Below, piece by piece: positions 13,280-24,015 of a DNA stretch of 64,000 nucleotides (position 1 is its first letter; every line of letters starts with the position of its first letter). The DNA lies in the NCBI RefSeq assembly GCF_000341285.1, contig NW_005178465.1, positions 1 to 64,000 of the forward strand. Direction: 5' to 3'. Position numbers and translations under genes: made by a program. The notes beneath the pieces were generated by a model. The model was not told where the DNA came from. It was given only the letters and a program-made list of their open reading frames with translations, and did no database searches. Origin of the DNA: Galdieria sulphuraria. Lineage: Eukaryota; Rhodophyta; Bangiophyceae; Galdieriales; Galdieriaceae.

Positions 13280-15397
13280 ATGGCGAGTTTGGATGAAAAG
13301 TGGAAAGCTGTGGACAACTTTGAGCCTATTGTGGTAGATCGTGAAAGAGATGTTGTTCGAGTGACAAAAGAACTGTATGATCTTCATAAAAGCAGAAAAC
13401 AACTCAGGGGTGTAACAAGCAGTTGCAACTATCGCTTGACCATACCATTTGCCCCCCATCTCTTTGGCTCGGGCAAAACGACCTTTGCCCGAACCTATTT
13501 GGAGTTGGTGCAAAGGGTTGGTGAAACTTCCCTGTCGACGTTTGCTTCAGACCCTTCGAGCAGAACCTTTTTGGAGAAGCTGAAAAGGACTTCATTGCTT
13601 TATGCGGATTTAAAGGAGTTGAAGCCCACAGTCCCCATAGAGTTTTTTCGAAACCTAAAGTGGGCAGTCTACTATTTATTGTACCGATCAGCTTGTAATC
13701 AGATGGGTCTACCGTTTATGAAGCCTGATGAAGCCTACAGACACATTCCTCCCTATCCAAGCTTTCTAATTCCAGAGCTACAGAAGACTTTGGGCATTCC
13801 TTCCGATCAATATCTTCTGATAGCAATTGACGAAGTTGGTGTGTTTGATACAAAGGCAACTTTGTTTGAACTGGAGAAGAATGACAAAGGTGTGGTTCGA
13901 CCTTACAACGACTTTTTCGGTATCATTAGTCAATTGTGCAAAGAACCCGACTTGTTTTTTATAGTTGTTGGGAAAAGCAAGGGTTTAAGTATTAAGAATG
14001 ATGTGGCTTTTGGGCTATCAAGAGTTATACTACATTTTATCCCTTTATCACCTTTGGACGCTTCCAGTATCGTTGAATTCCTTGAAAAGAGTCTTCTAAA
14101 GACACCTACTCAAGAACCAGTTTGTAATGTCTTATGTAGTTCTTCATTTTCAGTAAATGAATTGGCAGATTCATTATTGGAATGTACAGGTGGAGTTCCT
14201 GGTTTGTTGACTCGTGCAGTAAATATGCTTTTGAATTATATAATAGCAAGAAACCAGCCTTTCATATCGAAAGAAGAATGTTTGACATGCATGAACGACG
14301 ACAATTTCCGAAGAATTTGTGCTGAACCATTTGTGGAACGAATATTGAATTTGGACGAAGATAGAAAAAGTGTTTTTGATATACTTTTGATGATGGCACT
14401 TTATCGTATACCGTCTAAAGTAGACGACAGATTGACCTCGGAGTCCTATCTACATGATGCAGTCACTGAAATGGGACTATATCGATATCCTATTGACCAG
14501 AATACTTTTCAAGTCCTGATTCCAAAAGTATTTGTTGGAATCTTCAAGAACGACCCTTCCATATCTTCTTTGGAAAAGATACTTCTTGGATCACTTGATG
14601 TAGAACCAGTAGATTGTTTCTTCTATTCAAAGTGTCGTGTATTTGAAGGAATTGTTGCTTTACGACTAGTTTTGATGTTGCCTTCAAAGAATAGAAATGA
14701 GTTGAGGGAATTGTTGGGTCAATTGTCTCCAATATGGAAACAAATGAAACTTCCAATCAGTACAATATCACCTATTCACTATATCAAGTCTGTTGTTAGT
14801 TCTAGAGAAACAAGAAGTGAATCGAACAAGAGTCGAAGAACTTTTGCCAATACCGAATGGAATAAGATTATTCGAGAAACACTTTATTTAGAGACTATTT
14901 ACATTCCTTTGGACGCTACTTCTCATAGTCCTGATATTATATTCAAATTACAATCTCCTGTGGAACCCAAAGTTCTTACTGTTGGAGTTGCATGTAAAGG
15001 ACGTTGGAAGTCGGAAGGAATTGGCTGGTCAGATATTATAGATGAAGCCAAGAAATTTTTAGATCCTGTTTATGATCAAGTCTTATCCAGTGCAATGGAT
15101 TATCATCATTGTATGCTTATTATCGTTAGTACAAAGTTATCATTGAATGTTTCTAATGAGTTGGGTAATCAGAGTCGTTGTTATTCCAATGGAATGTTTA
15201 TTAGAGGTGATTCTTTCAAAGTACCTGATAATTGTGAACTTGTTATTCTTTGTGAAAGAGATATGGAAATGCTGATTGACGAAGAAATATTGAATGGACT
15301 TGAAAGAGCATTTCATGTTTCCCATAATCCTACTTTTTGGGATTTTGGATTAGATTTACTTGATAGAATCCGTAACAGTTTCTTAAGTTGGCAATAG
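13280..15397 (+). CDS. P-loop NTPase with possible nuclease domain, copy 1 (Crinkler/RHS-like candidate)
   Basis: Intronless, 705 aa from the ATG at 13280; the frame is open further upstream, but this Met matches the start of the neighbouring paralogue. A Walker A motif (FGSGKT) lies near residue 70, with His at the position where the classical P-loop has its first Gly. Walker B is LLIAIDEVG near residue 180, followed by a strand ending IVVGKS that could be a sensor region. The C-terminal third has SPDIIF and then GVACKGRW, which resembles the PD...(E/Q)xK core of restriction-type nucleases, with Ala at the usual acidic position. NTPase plus nuclease-like domain is the architecture known for eukaryotic Crinkler/RHS families and for archaeal ATPases with DUF234, so either origin is possible. 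Function is unknown. A paralogue follows 548 bp downstream on the same strand. Confidence 0.7.
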   Translation: MASLDEKWKAVDNFEPIVVDRERDVVRVTKELYDLHKSRKQLRGVTSSCNYRLTIPFAPHLFGSGKTTFARTYLELVQRVGETSLSTFASDPSSRTFLEKLKRTSLLYADLKELKPTVPIEFFRNLKWAVYYLLYRSACNQMGLPFMKPDEAYRHIPPYPSFLIPELQKTLGIPSDQYLLIAIDEVGVFDTKATLFELEKNDKGVVRPYNDFFGIISQLCKEPDLFFIVVGKSKGLSIKNDVAFGLSRVILHFIPLSPLDASSIVEFLEKSLLKTPTQEPVCNVLCSSSFSVNELADSLLECTGGVPGLLTRAVNMLLNYIIARNQPFISKEECLTCMNDDNFRRICAEPFVERILNLDEDRKSVFDILLMMALYRIPSKVDDRLTSESYLHDAVTEMGLYRYPIDQNTFQVLIPKVFVGIFKNDPSISSLEKILLGSLDVEPVDCFFYSKCRVFEGIVALRLVLMLPSKNRNELRELLGQLSPIWKQMKLPISTISPIHYIKSVVSSRETRSESNKSRRTFANTEWNKIIRETLYLETIYIPLDATSHSPDIIFKLQSPVEPKVLTVGVACKGRWKSEGIGWSDIIDEAKKFLDPVYDQVLSSAMDYHHCMLIIVSTKLSLNVSNELGNQSRCYSNGMFIRGDSFKVPDNCELVILCERDMEMLIDEEILNGLERAFHVSHNPTFWDFGLDLLDRIRNSFLSWQ

Positions 15398-15945
15398 ATT
15401 CTAACTCAATCCTTCCCTTTGTGATTTGTTTTTAAGAGCAAGTAAACTTTTTTTGTATGTTTGAAACTCGGTCACATCTTACTTGTTTTTACTCTGAGGA
15501 GTATTGTCTTAATATGGTACTAACCACGAAAATCAAAATATGACTATCGTTGCAAAAGTCACTGTCACAGTTTGACAGGTCATATTTGCTTCTTGTTACT
15601 ACTCAGGAGAGTGTCCCAAAGTGTTGATAAATGGGTTTTGTACAAGGTATTGTATTCGTCAAAGACTTTATTTATGGTTCGCCTTAAGTTGAAAGTTCCT
15701 CAGCTGGTTATTTTCTAATAGCTCAGAGAAGTTGTCTTTATATACAATTGCACAGAAACCAATATCCACTCTTTATTACAAGGAAATGAAAAATGATAAT
15801 TGATATATATGTAGTTGTGCTGCATATTTGTTCAAAGCCTCCAACGATTTTCGTCTCAATCATGAGTTTGAGCATTGGAAACAATTGAAGAAGATCGATC
15901 ATTGTTGTATTTTTCTGTCGCATAGTTTACTTCACAGCTTACGAT
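15398..15945. other. Spacer between the two NTPase paralogues
   Basis: AT-rich spacer of 548 bases with no open frame worth calling. It must contain the 3' end of copy 1 and the promoter of copy 2. I see no obvious similarity to the region upstream of copy 1, so the duplication either did not include the promoter or the promoters have diverged. Confidence 0.6.
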
Positions 15946-18177
15946 ATGTCTAGTGAATTTGAACCAGAAACCGTATATGACATGGTTGTAGTACACCGAG
16001 AAAATGATGTTCGTGTAGTAACACTGCAGTTATTTCAGCTATACACTCTACGTAAACTTGGTCCCCCTTTCAAACCAGTCATACCCTTTGGTCCCCACCT
16101 CTTCGGAAGTGGAAAGACAAAATTCATACAAAGTTACTTGGAACTGGTGAATAATATGGGTGAAAGTGCACTGATAGGTCTCGATTACGTTTGTGAGTCT
16201 GAGAAGGCCAACCGAAGAGGTTTCTTGGAGAAATTAAAAAGGGCTTCAGTGCTGTACGCCGATTTAAGGCAGTTGAAGCCCACAGACCCCAAAGAGTTTT
16301 TACGAAACCTAAAGTGGGCAGTCTACTATTTGTTAATAAAGGCTGCCCACTCTCAAGTTGGCGCTGAAATATTGTCAAAGAAAGAAGCCTTCGAAAAGGT
16401 GGATATGGAACCTTCCAACTTAGTTCCACTCTTACGAGATATACTAAGGATTCCTTCTGATCAATATCTTCTGATAGCATTTGATGAAGTTGGTGTCCTA
16501 GACGAAAGTCTCGACGAATTTCATTTCAAGAGAACCCATGACGGCAGAGTTCGACCATACAACGACTTTTTCGGTATCATTAGTCAATTGTGCGAAGAAC
16601 CCGACTTGTTTTTTATAGTTGTTGGGAAAAGTGAAGGCTTAAATATATACAATTACGTAGCTTCAGTCTCAAGGGTTCAGTTAGTATTTATTCCTCTTTC
16701 GCCGCTTGAGAAACATAGTATCGTGGAACATTTGGAGAAAAGTTCTTCCTTTTTATTCACTAGGAGCCCAAAGGTTTCAGAAATTCTTTGTCACAAAGAC
16801 TTCTCAACTAGTGAACTTGCAGAATTGTTGTTGGAATTGACTGGTGGTGTTCCTGGTTTACTTGTTCGAGCAATCAGTTACCTTTTGCTGTATAAATCAT
16901 CCAACAACAATTTCTTATTATCAAAGGAAACCTTCTTGATCATAATGAATAGCTTTCTAGTAACAAATTATTGTGTTGCGACATTCTTACCTCGTCTGAT
17001 AAGTCTCAGTGAGCAGCGTAAGCGCTTGTTAAGAATGCTTACGTTATTATCTTTGTATCGTATTCGATTTGATTTTGATGAAACTGTGCAAATAAGCTCA
17101 AATTCTGATGTGTTTTTGTTTGATCTAGTTACAGATATGTGTCTCTATCGTCGATTGGTTATAGAACCAGACCGCAACGAACGCTATGAAGTGTTGATTC
17201 CCAAGTTACTGATTGAATATATTGACCAAGGCTTAAAGGATGATCGTTTAGAATGGTTACTTTTACAAACTCTCAAGTCTCAATCTATGGAATTCTTTTA
17301 TGAGTCGAAATGTCGAATTTTGGAAGGTCTTATTGCTACACTGTTTTATTTACATTTTTCCCGGCATCCTACAAACAGCTCAATGTTTTCTACTCTTGGT
17401 CAATTATCTCGTGTTTGGAATGAAATGAATTTACAATTTTCTTCCGAATCTGCTGCTTATTATATGAAATCTATACATTATACCAGAACTGTATCAGGAA
17501 CAGAGAGAATGACATTTGGAAGCAAGATGAAGTGGGAAAGGATAATGAAAGAAATGTTAGAATTTGAAAAGATATATATTCCATTTCATTCAACATCCCA
17601 TAGTCCAGATATACTATTCAAGTTGCATGGAAGAACGAATGAGAAGAACTTGATGATTGTGGGTATTGCTTGTAAAGGCCGATGGAGTCGTAATGGTATT
17701 CGATGGAATGAAATTTTGGAAGAAGCTCACAAGTTTTTAAAACCAGTGCATGATCAAGTATTGACTAGTCATCCTACATGGCATTGTATGTTGATTATTA
17801 TGAGTACCAAGTTGGCTACAAATGTATCTGAGGACTTGAATCATTCTAGTCGTTGTTATTCATTTGGCGATAGTGTTGGAGAATTCTTGATTCCTCACAA
17901 CTGTGAATTGGTTATTCTTTCTGAAGCTGATGTAGAAAACTTTATTGGCAAAGACATTTTATCAAATTTAAGGAACGCTTTCAAATCTGTGGATAATCCA
18001 CATTCGAGAAATATTGGCATTTCAACACTACAAGAAATAGTTTTATCTCTTTCCAAAAATATTAAAGAATATCTTGTTTTAATATCTGAGAATTTTTCCA
18101 AAGATAGACACTTTCAAAAGTCGTCAGAAATCGGGGGCTGTTTTATAAGACACTGTCAAAAACTATATCAAACTTGA
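15946..18177 (+). CDS. P-loop NTPase with possible nuclease domain, copy 2 (Crinkler/RHS-like candidate)
   Basis: Intronless, 743 aa, clearly paralogous to the gene at 13280-15397 along its whole length. It has the same Walker A (FGSGKT with His in the first Gly position), Walker B (LLIAFDEVGV), the FFGIISQLCEEPDLFFIVVG block, and near the C terminus SPDILF followed by GIACKGRW. The identical replacement of the acidic residue before C-K in both copies suggests a family feature, not damage to one gene. The protein runs about 35 residues beyond the end of copy 1. Protein similarity is uneven: some blocks are nearly identical at DNA level while most of the gene has drifted. No signal peptide or membrane segment is evident. 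The biochemical role is unknown; nuclease, transposon-derived regulator and effector are all possible. Confidence 0.7.
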   Translation: MSSEFEPETVYDMVVVHRENDVRVVTLQLFQLYTLRKLGPPFKPVIPFGPHLFGSGKTKFIQSYLELVNNMGESALIGLDYVCESEKANRRGFLEKLKRASVLYADLRQLKPTDPKEFLRNLKWAVYYLLIKAAHSQVGAEILSKKEAFEKVDMEPSNLVPLLRDILRIPSDQYLLIAFDEVGVLDESLDEFHFKRTHDGRVRPYNDFFGIISQLCEEPDLFFIVVGKSEGLNIYNYVASVSRVQLVFIPLSPLEKHSIVEHLEKSSSFLFTRSPKVSEILCHKDFSTSELAELLLELTGGVPGLLVRAISYLLLYKSSNNNFLLSKETFLIIMNSFLVTNYCVATFLPRLISLSEQRKRLLRMLTLLSLYRIRFDFDETVQISSNSDVFLFDLVTDMCLYRRLVIEPDRNERYEVLIPKLLIEYIDQGLKDDRLEWLLLQTLKSQSMEFFYESKCRILEGLIATLFYLHFSRHPTNSSMFSTLGQLSRVWNEMNLQFSSESAAYYMKSIHYTRTVSGTERMTFGSKMKWERIMKEMLEFEKIYIPFHSTSHSPDILFKLHGRTNEKNLMIVGIACKGRWSRNGIRWNEILEEAHKFLKPVHDQVLTSHPTWHCMLIIMSTKLATNVSEDLNHSSRCYSFGDSVGEFLIPHNCELVILSEADVENFIGKDILSNLRNAFKSVDNPHSRNIGISTLQEIVLSLSKNIKEYLVLISENFSKDRHFQKSSEIGGCFIRHCQKLYQT

Positions 18178-18229
18178 GCAAATTTATTCCTCTGACTACA
18201 ATTGCACGATTTGGATGACATATTCCATT

Positions 18230-18770
18230 GTTACGTGCTGTATAATGCATAAATGAAACTTATAACAACAAAGCTGAGCTCTGATTTTAACATTCATTTC
18301 CATTGAAAACGACGAAATAGATTGGACCTTGCACAATTTCAAAACTTGGCAACTTGTTGCTACATCTATTCATGTTTGTCTTTAATCTTTTTCTACCTGT
18401 CGCCAGAAAGACTATGACATTACGTTTTATTTGAAAGGGTCTCTGCAATTCCAAGTTTATTATTTTCACGATACATACATTTCAACTTGTTGTTCTCAAG
18501 GTCTCATCATCAAATGAAGGCTGAAGAATATATCTAATTAGGAAAGTTGAGAAAATTACATCCCATCAACCTTCTTCCATGTTATAGTTTAGAAAAAGTA
18601 TTTTCTCCGTAGTAAAGGACCGAATAACAAAGCACTCGGTAAAGCAAATAAAAAATTTTGGACCAACCAAACATTTGTAATCGTTTTGATATAGCACATG
18701 AACTCTTTTGAAAACAATCACATTTCCAAAGTTTCAAAACCTGTATATATACCATGGAAGGACTTTTTAA
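18230..18770. repeat. 3' flank of NTPase copy 2, duplicated at 22620-23150
   Basis: This stretch contains phrases that recur in the same order at 22620-23150: a segment around gctgagctctgattttaa, a segment ending aacttgttgttctcaagg, then one around accgaataacaaagcact, and finally atgccttggaagg or its variant. Identity is partial, so the duplication is old. It shows that the copied unit carried the gene plus at least 550 bases of 3' flank. Confidence 0.65.
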
Positions 18771-18820
18771 AACTGAGTTTGCGCTGTTATGAATTCAACT
18801 AGAACAACATTTTGAAAGAT

Positions 18821-18831
18821 TAATGATAATG

Positions 18832-18861
<30 letters not shown>
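18821..18861. repeat. AAT/GAT trinucleotide microsatellite
   Basis: About thirteen consecutive ATA/AAT units with a few GAT variants at the left end. It lies outside any gene, just beyond the duplicated 3' flank. Confidence 0.9.
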
Positions 18862-18862
<1 letters not shown>

Positions 18863-20089
18863 ATCTTCCTATAAAAATGGAAATACCCCCTTAGAAAGCA
18901 CAGAATATTTGAAAAAGTTTTGTTATTTCAGAAGTTTATATGGTTATCTGGTCAAATGTTATCAAGTACAGCATACAAGACGCGAGTAGATCCCATCAAA
19001 TGAAATTTGTTGTCATTTGATCTTTCATTGTTATCTAGGTAAATCATACTAGTCTTGACTTTTCAAGCAAACTCCATATGACCTGTAGAGACGTGTCGCT
19101 GAGGCGTCAAGGGATATTCTCTTCGACTACCGGATATTGCCTTTATTCATGTATTAACATTGTGAGAACTTAGTCATCAACTAGAGAAACTGTTGAAGAA
19201 GGAAATATTGCGTCATTTATATCTAAATATTTCAATTGGATCTTTTTATGGTGGAGATGACATTCTTTTACTACATTCAAATTAATCTCTGATTGAATGC
19301 AATAGATATGCAACTGACAAGTTACATAATGTTTAGACGGAACGAACACAAGTATTGTTTATGAAAACGCACAGCACTATACGTTAAGTGAAACAATTCC
19401 AGCTTATCGGCAGTTTTTGGATGATGAAGTTGGTCACGCATTCGATTGACAAAGTCGGCCAATTCATCCTTTCATTTTTGGGGGTAATGTTATTGTGCTC
19501 AGTTATGTTGGGTTTTGTAAACTAACTTTCCGGAAAATAGTCACCCAAGGCAAACGAGAAACAAGCCCTTATTCCATTGTAGTAAAACTTAGGGTAATTA
19601 TAAAGCAGAGGAGTCTTTTTTACTTTGTTTAGTAACCACAGAAACTGTAGGAGCGTAAACCAAGTCAATCACGTTTTTGTCAACAACCCATTCAAAATGC
19701 GGATTGGTTGACGACGTCAAGCAACAAGCTCTTCTGATTGTCGGAAGCAGCAGATACAAATAGGTTCAACGTGTTTTTTGCTGTCAGGAGTGGAGTGACA
19801 AGGAAAAGGAGAGCGTCGAGAAAGCGAAAGAAGCCAAAAAAAGTTTGAAAGAGATTCTGAAGATACAGCGGCTGTCTGGTAAGAACGATAAACGATTGTA
19901 TTCGGTTCCTACAAACTCCTTTCTATAGTTAGGGACACAGTTGAAGAGTTGGATATTGAAGCTTCTCAGCAGAGTGTGAGTTCTGTGATGAGTTCTCTTC
20001 ACGCCTTATTGTAAGACATGCGGCATATGCACCCCTTTAGTCAATCTTCAGGAGGCCGTTTATCAGGTTTACTTGCCTTTTCCGAATCA
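18862..20089. other. Gene-free stretch before the decayed third copy
   Basis: No supported gene. A short phrase near 19420 (tggatgatgaagttggt) recalls the Walker B coding sequence of the neighbouring NTPase genes and may be a scrap of the same family. A 72-codon minus-strand frame at 19784-20002 has no recognisable content. Confidence 0.45.
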
Positions 20090-22165
20090 TATTATGGGAG
20101 TAACCGTACGAAAGATATTCCACTCAGTTTCATAGTTTGCTTCTCTGGCCATTTGTTTGGCTCGTGGAAGACAACTTTGTGGGTGTGAGATTCCAAGATT
20201 TTCTTATGCTAAAGAAGGAGTATATTTCTACAAGTTGCAAAAACTGGCATTGCCTTGGCTGTACTACTACGGAGGAAGAATTGAATGTCATTTACAATGA
20301 GTCTTTGATGTTTATGTAAACCTTTCTAATCTGCCTTTGGAAGGACATCTTTATGCACAGGCTTTGCTTGAATTCATTTACAAAGTTGTCTAATCCAAGT
20401 TTTTAAACTCTTGGGAATTGCTGTCGAAAGTGTTTCCTCTTATTTCTGTGGGCCGGCTGCATAAATAAGCTATTGCAGGTCACCAACAAAAATATTTATT
20501 TTTGTTGATGGATGAAGTTGGTTATTTGAGTGAGCCAAAGCATTTTTAATATAGCGACTTGGAAATTTCCCTGAAAGTGGTAGTATTTTTACAGCTTATC
20601 GCACTTTTTTTCAATATAGAAGGGTTTTCCTTGATGATATTGATATGTGCTGTCTTGTAGGAGGAGAATGTGACGCAATCTTGCTGAGAGAAGAAGATGA
20701 TATGCCATCACGAATGTTATTGAGACCTTTAAAACTGTAACCATTTCCAGTCAATGCTTTTCATTATAGTATAGCATTTTTGAATAGGAGGACACTTGTT
20801 AAGCAAAACATATTTCCAAGAAGTCCTCAAGACATGCAATGCCTAGACATTATAATTTATAACCATACAGGTGGAGTGCCTATATATGTTTTTCATGTCT
20901 TATCCGAATAAGTAGATAGTGTCAATCTAATCCACAATGGAGAGATTTATAAGAAGAAGAACTAAGGAAGAAGACGGAAACCATTCCCGTGACTGAAAGT
21001 CTTTTTTGTGACAGCCGAAAGAATGAACCCTAAAGGATATGCTGTGTTCTCTACACTGCTTTTTGTCAGTGTTCTAAGAATCCCTCTTCATTGCAGAGAA
21101 ATATATTTTGGTCTTTTGCAGTCGTGCGAATACGCTGAATACGCTCTGGACATTGTCAGTCTGTTTGGTTTTTATCCTATATATATGAAGAGAATACAGA
21201 CCCTTTCAAGTTGATTTATCCAAAGCCTGTTTTCAAATACCTTGAACATTCCTGTCGCAGGTCGCGATAATTCGTTTTATTTGTCATTTATTTTGCAATT
21301 TGACACTCTGTCTTTTGTGTTCCTGCGACGCATGTTTACAACCCCAAGTGCTATTTGCTTTGGTATTATATCTTCGATTATGTTTTTGTTGCAAGTTGGG
21401 AGAATTCAGCATATCCAAGAATACGAAAGTGTAAGACTATATTTTTGAAAGTGCGAACGACATTTAAGCAGAAAGAAGTATTCCTCTTCCAAAGTTTGTC
21501 TCTTCTTTCGACTCCGAAGTATCCTTATCCAATGAAGATGGTATTTTCATTCCTCAATCACAACAATGAAGAAGACTCGACTTGATACTTCTTGTATTGA
21601 GAAATGTTACAAAGACTAGTGTATCATGTTTTGAGGAAGTGACAGACTCTTTGCATTAACTTTTAAAGAAACCGTCTGCTTATAGGAATCTCATTAAAGT
21701 GTTTCAACTTTAACAGTAGAAGAAAAAGGACTTGGACGTTCTGATATTCGAGCGGAAGCAGAAAAATTTCTATTTCTCGAATCATAACAAATTCATTTTT
21801 TTTGGAAGCTAGTTATATTTTTGTCGTTCAGTTCATTGTGAGTACGAAATATACCAATCAAGTTTTAAGAAACTTTAGATATGACAAGTATTAGATATTA
21901 CAGAGTGGAGTGTATCATGATGATGATGATGATGATAATGGACAACTTTATTTAAGACCATGTGCTTCTCAATCTTCACGTGTCTCTGCTAGGGAATGGT
22001 TACCGATTCCTTCTCGTTGTCAATTGGTTGTTTGTTCGACGTCTATTTTGAAACAGTTTCTTGGATCGAAGGCATGTGAACTATTCGAAAGGATTTTTGC
22101 AAAGGGCACTAGCGCTTCAACAGATTCTGATTTCTTTCTCTTGAGTTCTGCATTTACATGCTTGT
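20090..22165 (+). pseudogene. Decayed third copy of the NTPase/nuclease-like gene (fossil)
   Basis: Segments in the right order match the two intact paralogues: the P-loop region near 20140-20170, the Walker B region near 20490-20520, the TGGVP block near 20865, and a C-terminal block near 21990-22110 containing a short PIPSRCQLVV phrase that parallels KVPDNCELVI in copy 1. The copy is broken many times and has no long frame. It is followed at 22620-23150 by a copy of the 3' flank of the gene at 15946-18177, so it arose by segmental duplication. Divergence suggests it is old. Confidence 0.65.
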
Positions 22166-22171
22166 TGCAGG

Positions 22172-22519
22172 GAATATCAGGAGATAAAAGAAAGACAAAA
22201 TGCGCGACAAGTTTCCGTAGCAGAAGCAGGAGAAGAAAGAGATAATCGTCCAATGATGAATATGACTTTTTCACAATTGCAAGAAATTACAGAAAGAAGA
22301 GAACAAGTATCGATTGGAAAGAGTTTTTTTTCCAAGTCTGCTTTGTTACCCGATGAAGTTGTAGTACGTTATGCATCGACATTTCCTTATATATTTGGAG
22401 ACAGTCCTCAATTGATTCGAAGAAACTCACTAGAACTAATGGGCATACTAGAACAATACATTCAACGGATTCTAGTTGCAACGTTGTTACTGGAACAATC
22501 AGGAAAAATGAAACAATGA
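22172..22519 (+). other. Unexplained open segment of about 115 codons
   Basis: Directly after an acceptor-like cttgttgcag, one frame stays open to a stop at 22517-22519. It encodes a polar, Glu/Arg-rich stretch and then a predicted helical part containing FPYIFGDSPQ and LELMGILEQYIQRILV. It does not match the intact NTPase paralogues. The pattern faintly recalls histone-fold subunits of the TAF13/SPT3 type, but key positions do not agree and I do not name it. It may be an exon of an unrelated gene, or a segment acquired by the third copy before it decayed. Confidence 0.3.
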
Positions 22520-22619
22520 CCCGCGGCTTTGAAATTCGCGTTATTTACGGATATTCTTCGTAGAAACGCAGTGGAAAGTTGGCTCGCTGTAGTTGTAAGT
22601 GGAGTGAGTGTTCTTATGC

Positions 22620-23150
22620 TTCCATTATTACTGAACCTTACAGCAGCAACGCTGAACTCTGACTTTAAACTTTTCTATTTTTTTCCAAAAAAAAGATGAA
22701 TAAAGTTCGACGTTTTGTAAAATTTGAAAACTTGGAAAACTGTTACATTGTATATACAGATGTTTTTCATAATTTCCAAGTTTCTATTTCTGAGAATAGA
22801 TGAGCGTGTCAACTTGTTCTCAAGGTTCCCTCATCAGAATAAGATGAAAAATTAACTAGTAAGGGTTAACCTTACTCCAACAGAAATAATGTTCTCTCTG
22901 TGACGAAAGATTTAGTAACAGAGTACGAAGCAAGTTTTCGGGTATGGTAAAAAACCGAATAAAAGACTTGCAGCAACAAAGAAACGTCCGCAATCATTGC
23001 TGTAAGAAGTTTTATGGAAAAATCACAAATTTGGAAATTTTGGTAGACCGTTATCTTCAACGGAATTCGGAAGCAAACTTTCTAGCCTGACTTGGCACTG
23101 TCAATTCCAACTATAACAATGCCTTGGAAGGCTACACTTTCCCTTTCAAG
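22620..23150. repeat. Second copy of the NTPase 3' flank
   Basis: Aligned by eye with 18230-18770: the segment around gctgaactctgactttaa, then caacttgttctcaagg, then an accgaataaaagacttgc segment and a final atgccttggaagg. It sits in the expected place downstream of the decayed third gene copy and defines the duplicated unit. Confidence 0.65.
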
Positions 23151-24015
23151 ATGACCTATGAAAACAGAGTAACATGTTCCATATCAAACACCGAGCCATT
23201 CAAAGGAGAGCACCTAATAAGTTTGCTGTAAAGACTTGTTCGTTCGCTGCTCTAGTAAAAGAACAAAAGGTAAAAAATCCAGGATATTCTAAAAGCAAGC
23301 TGGGAATGAAAGGCGGTATAAGACAAACAGACAGAACAACGGTCAAGTAAACGAACAAATTTTACAGTCAAGCTGACTGAATATCCAATCTTGTTTTGTT
23401 GATAGCAAGTTTGGATTTTTCTCTCTTAAATCCTAGTCAAGTCCTGATAGTGAGACATTACTATATCTTGTCAAATGTAATATCAAATCATCGTTTCACA
23501 AAAAAGACAGTAAAATCTTATACAAACAGAATTGCAATAATAGTTCTTAGAGATAAACCATATACCTCTTCTATCAATATAGAACAGCTTATATATTCTC
23601 ATTAACTTCTGTAGTTCCTCAAAAAATACAATGTCTTAATACACTGTTGCGAAATAGAAGAATTTCTATCTCTTCTATCAGTTACTTTGGAGTGATTACA
23701 TTAGTGTTTCTGTATCGTTGTGAACGAACATAAAATCGATCCATAAATCCGCAGGATTACTATTTTGGACAGCTGTCGAAATCAATCTTTGCTTCCACTG
23801 TTTTCAGTTTCATTGGGTAACTGCTGAAAAGGACGGCTGGCCAATTTTCGAAAATCCAATCATCAGGCAGAGTCATCGAGACATTTTTATCTGATTGGCT
23901 GGAAGTATGAGACCGATAGGCTATAAATAGAATAAGCGTCACTGTCTAAAATCAATTGTAGACTTTTTGTTTGTATTTAGTCACCTTCTTATTGTTATCA
24001 AGCATAGTTAAGATA
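23151..24015. other. Transition into the housekeeping region, promoter of the permease
   Basis: No gene is supported. Frames of 60-69 codons at 23396-23605 (plus) and 23760-23942 (minus) have no recognisable content. The right part must hold the promoter of the permease that starts at 24016. Confidence 0.5.

Noticed and set aside
22172-22519. Naming the open segment as TAF13, SPT3 or another histone-fold subunit
   Set aside because: Only the FGD phrase and helix spacing agree; conserved basic and hydrophobic positions do not, so the resemblance may be chance.
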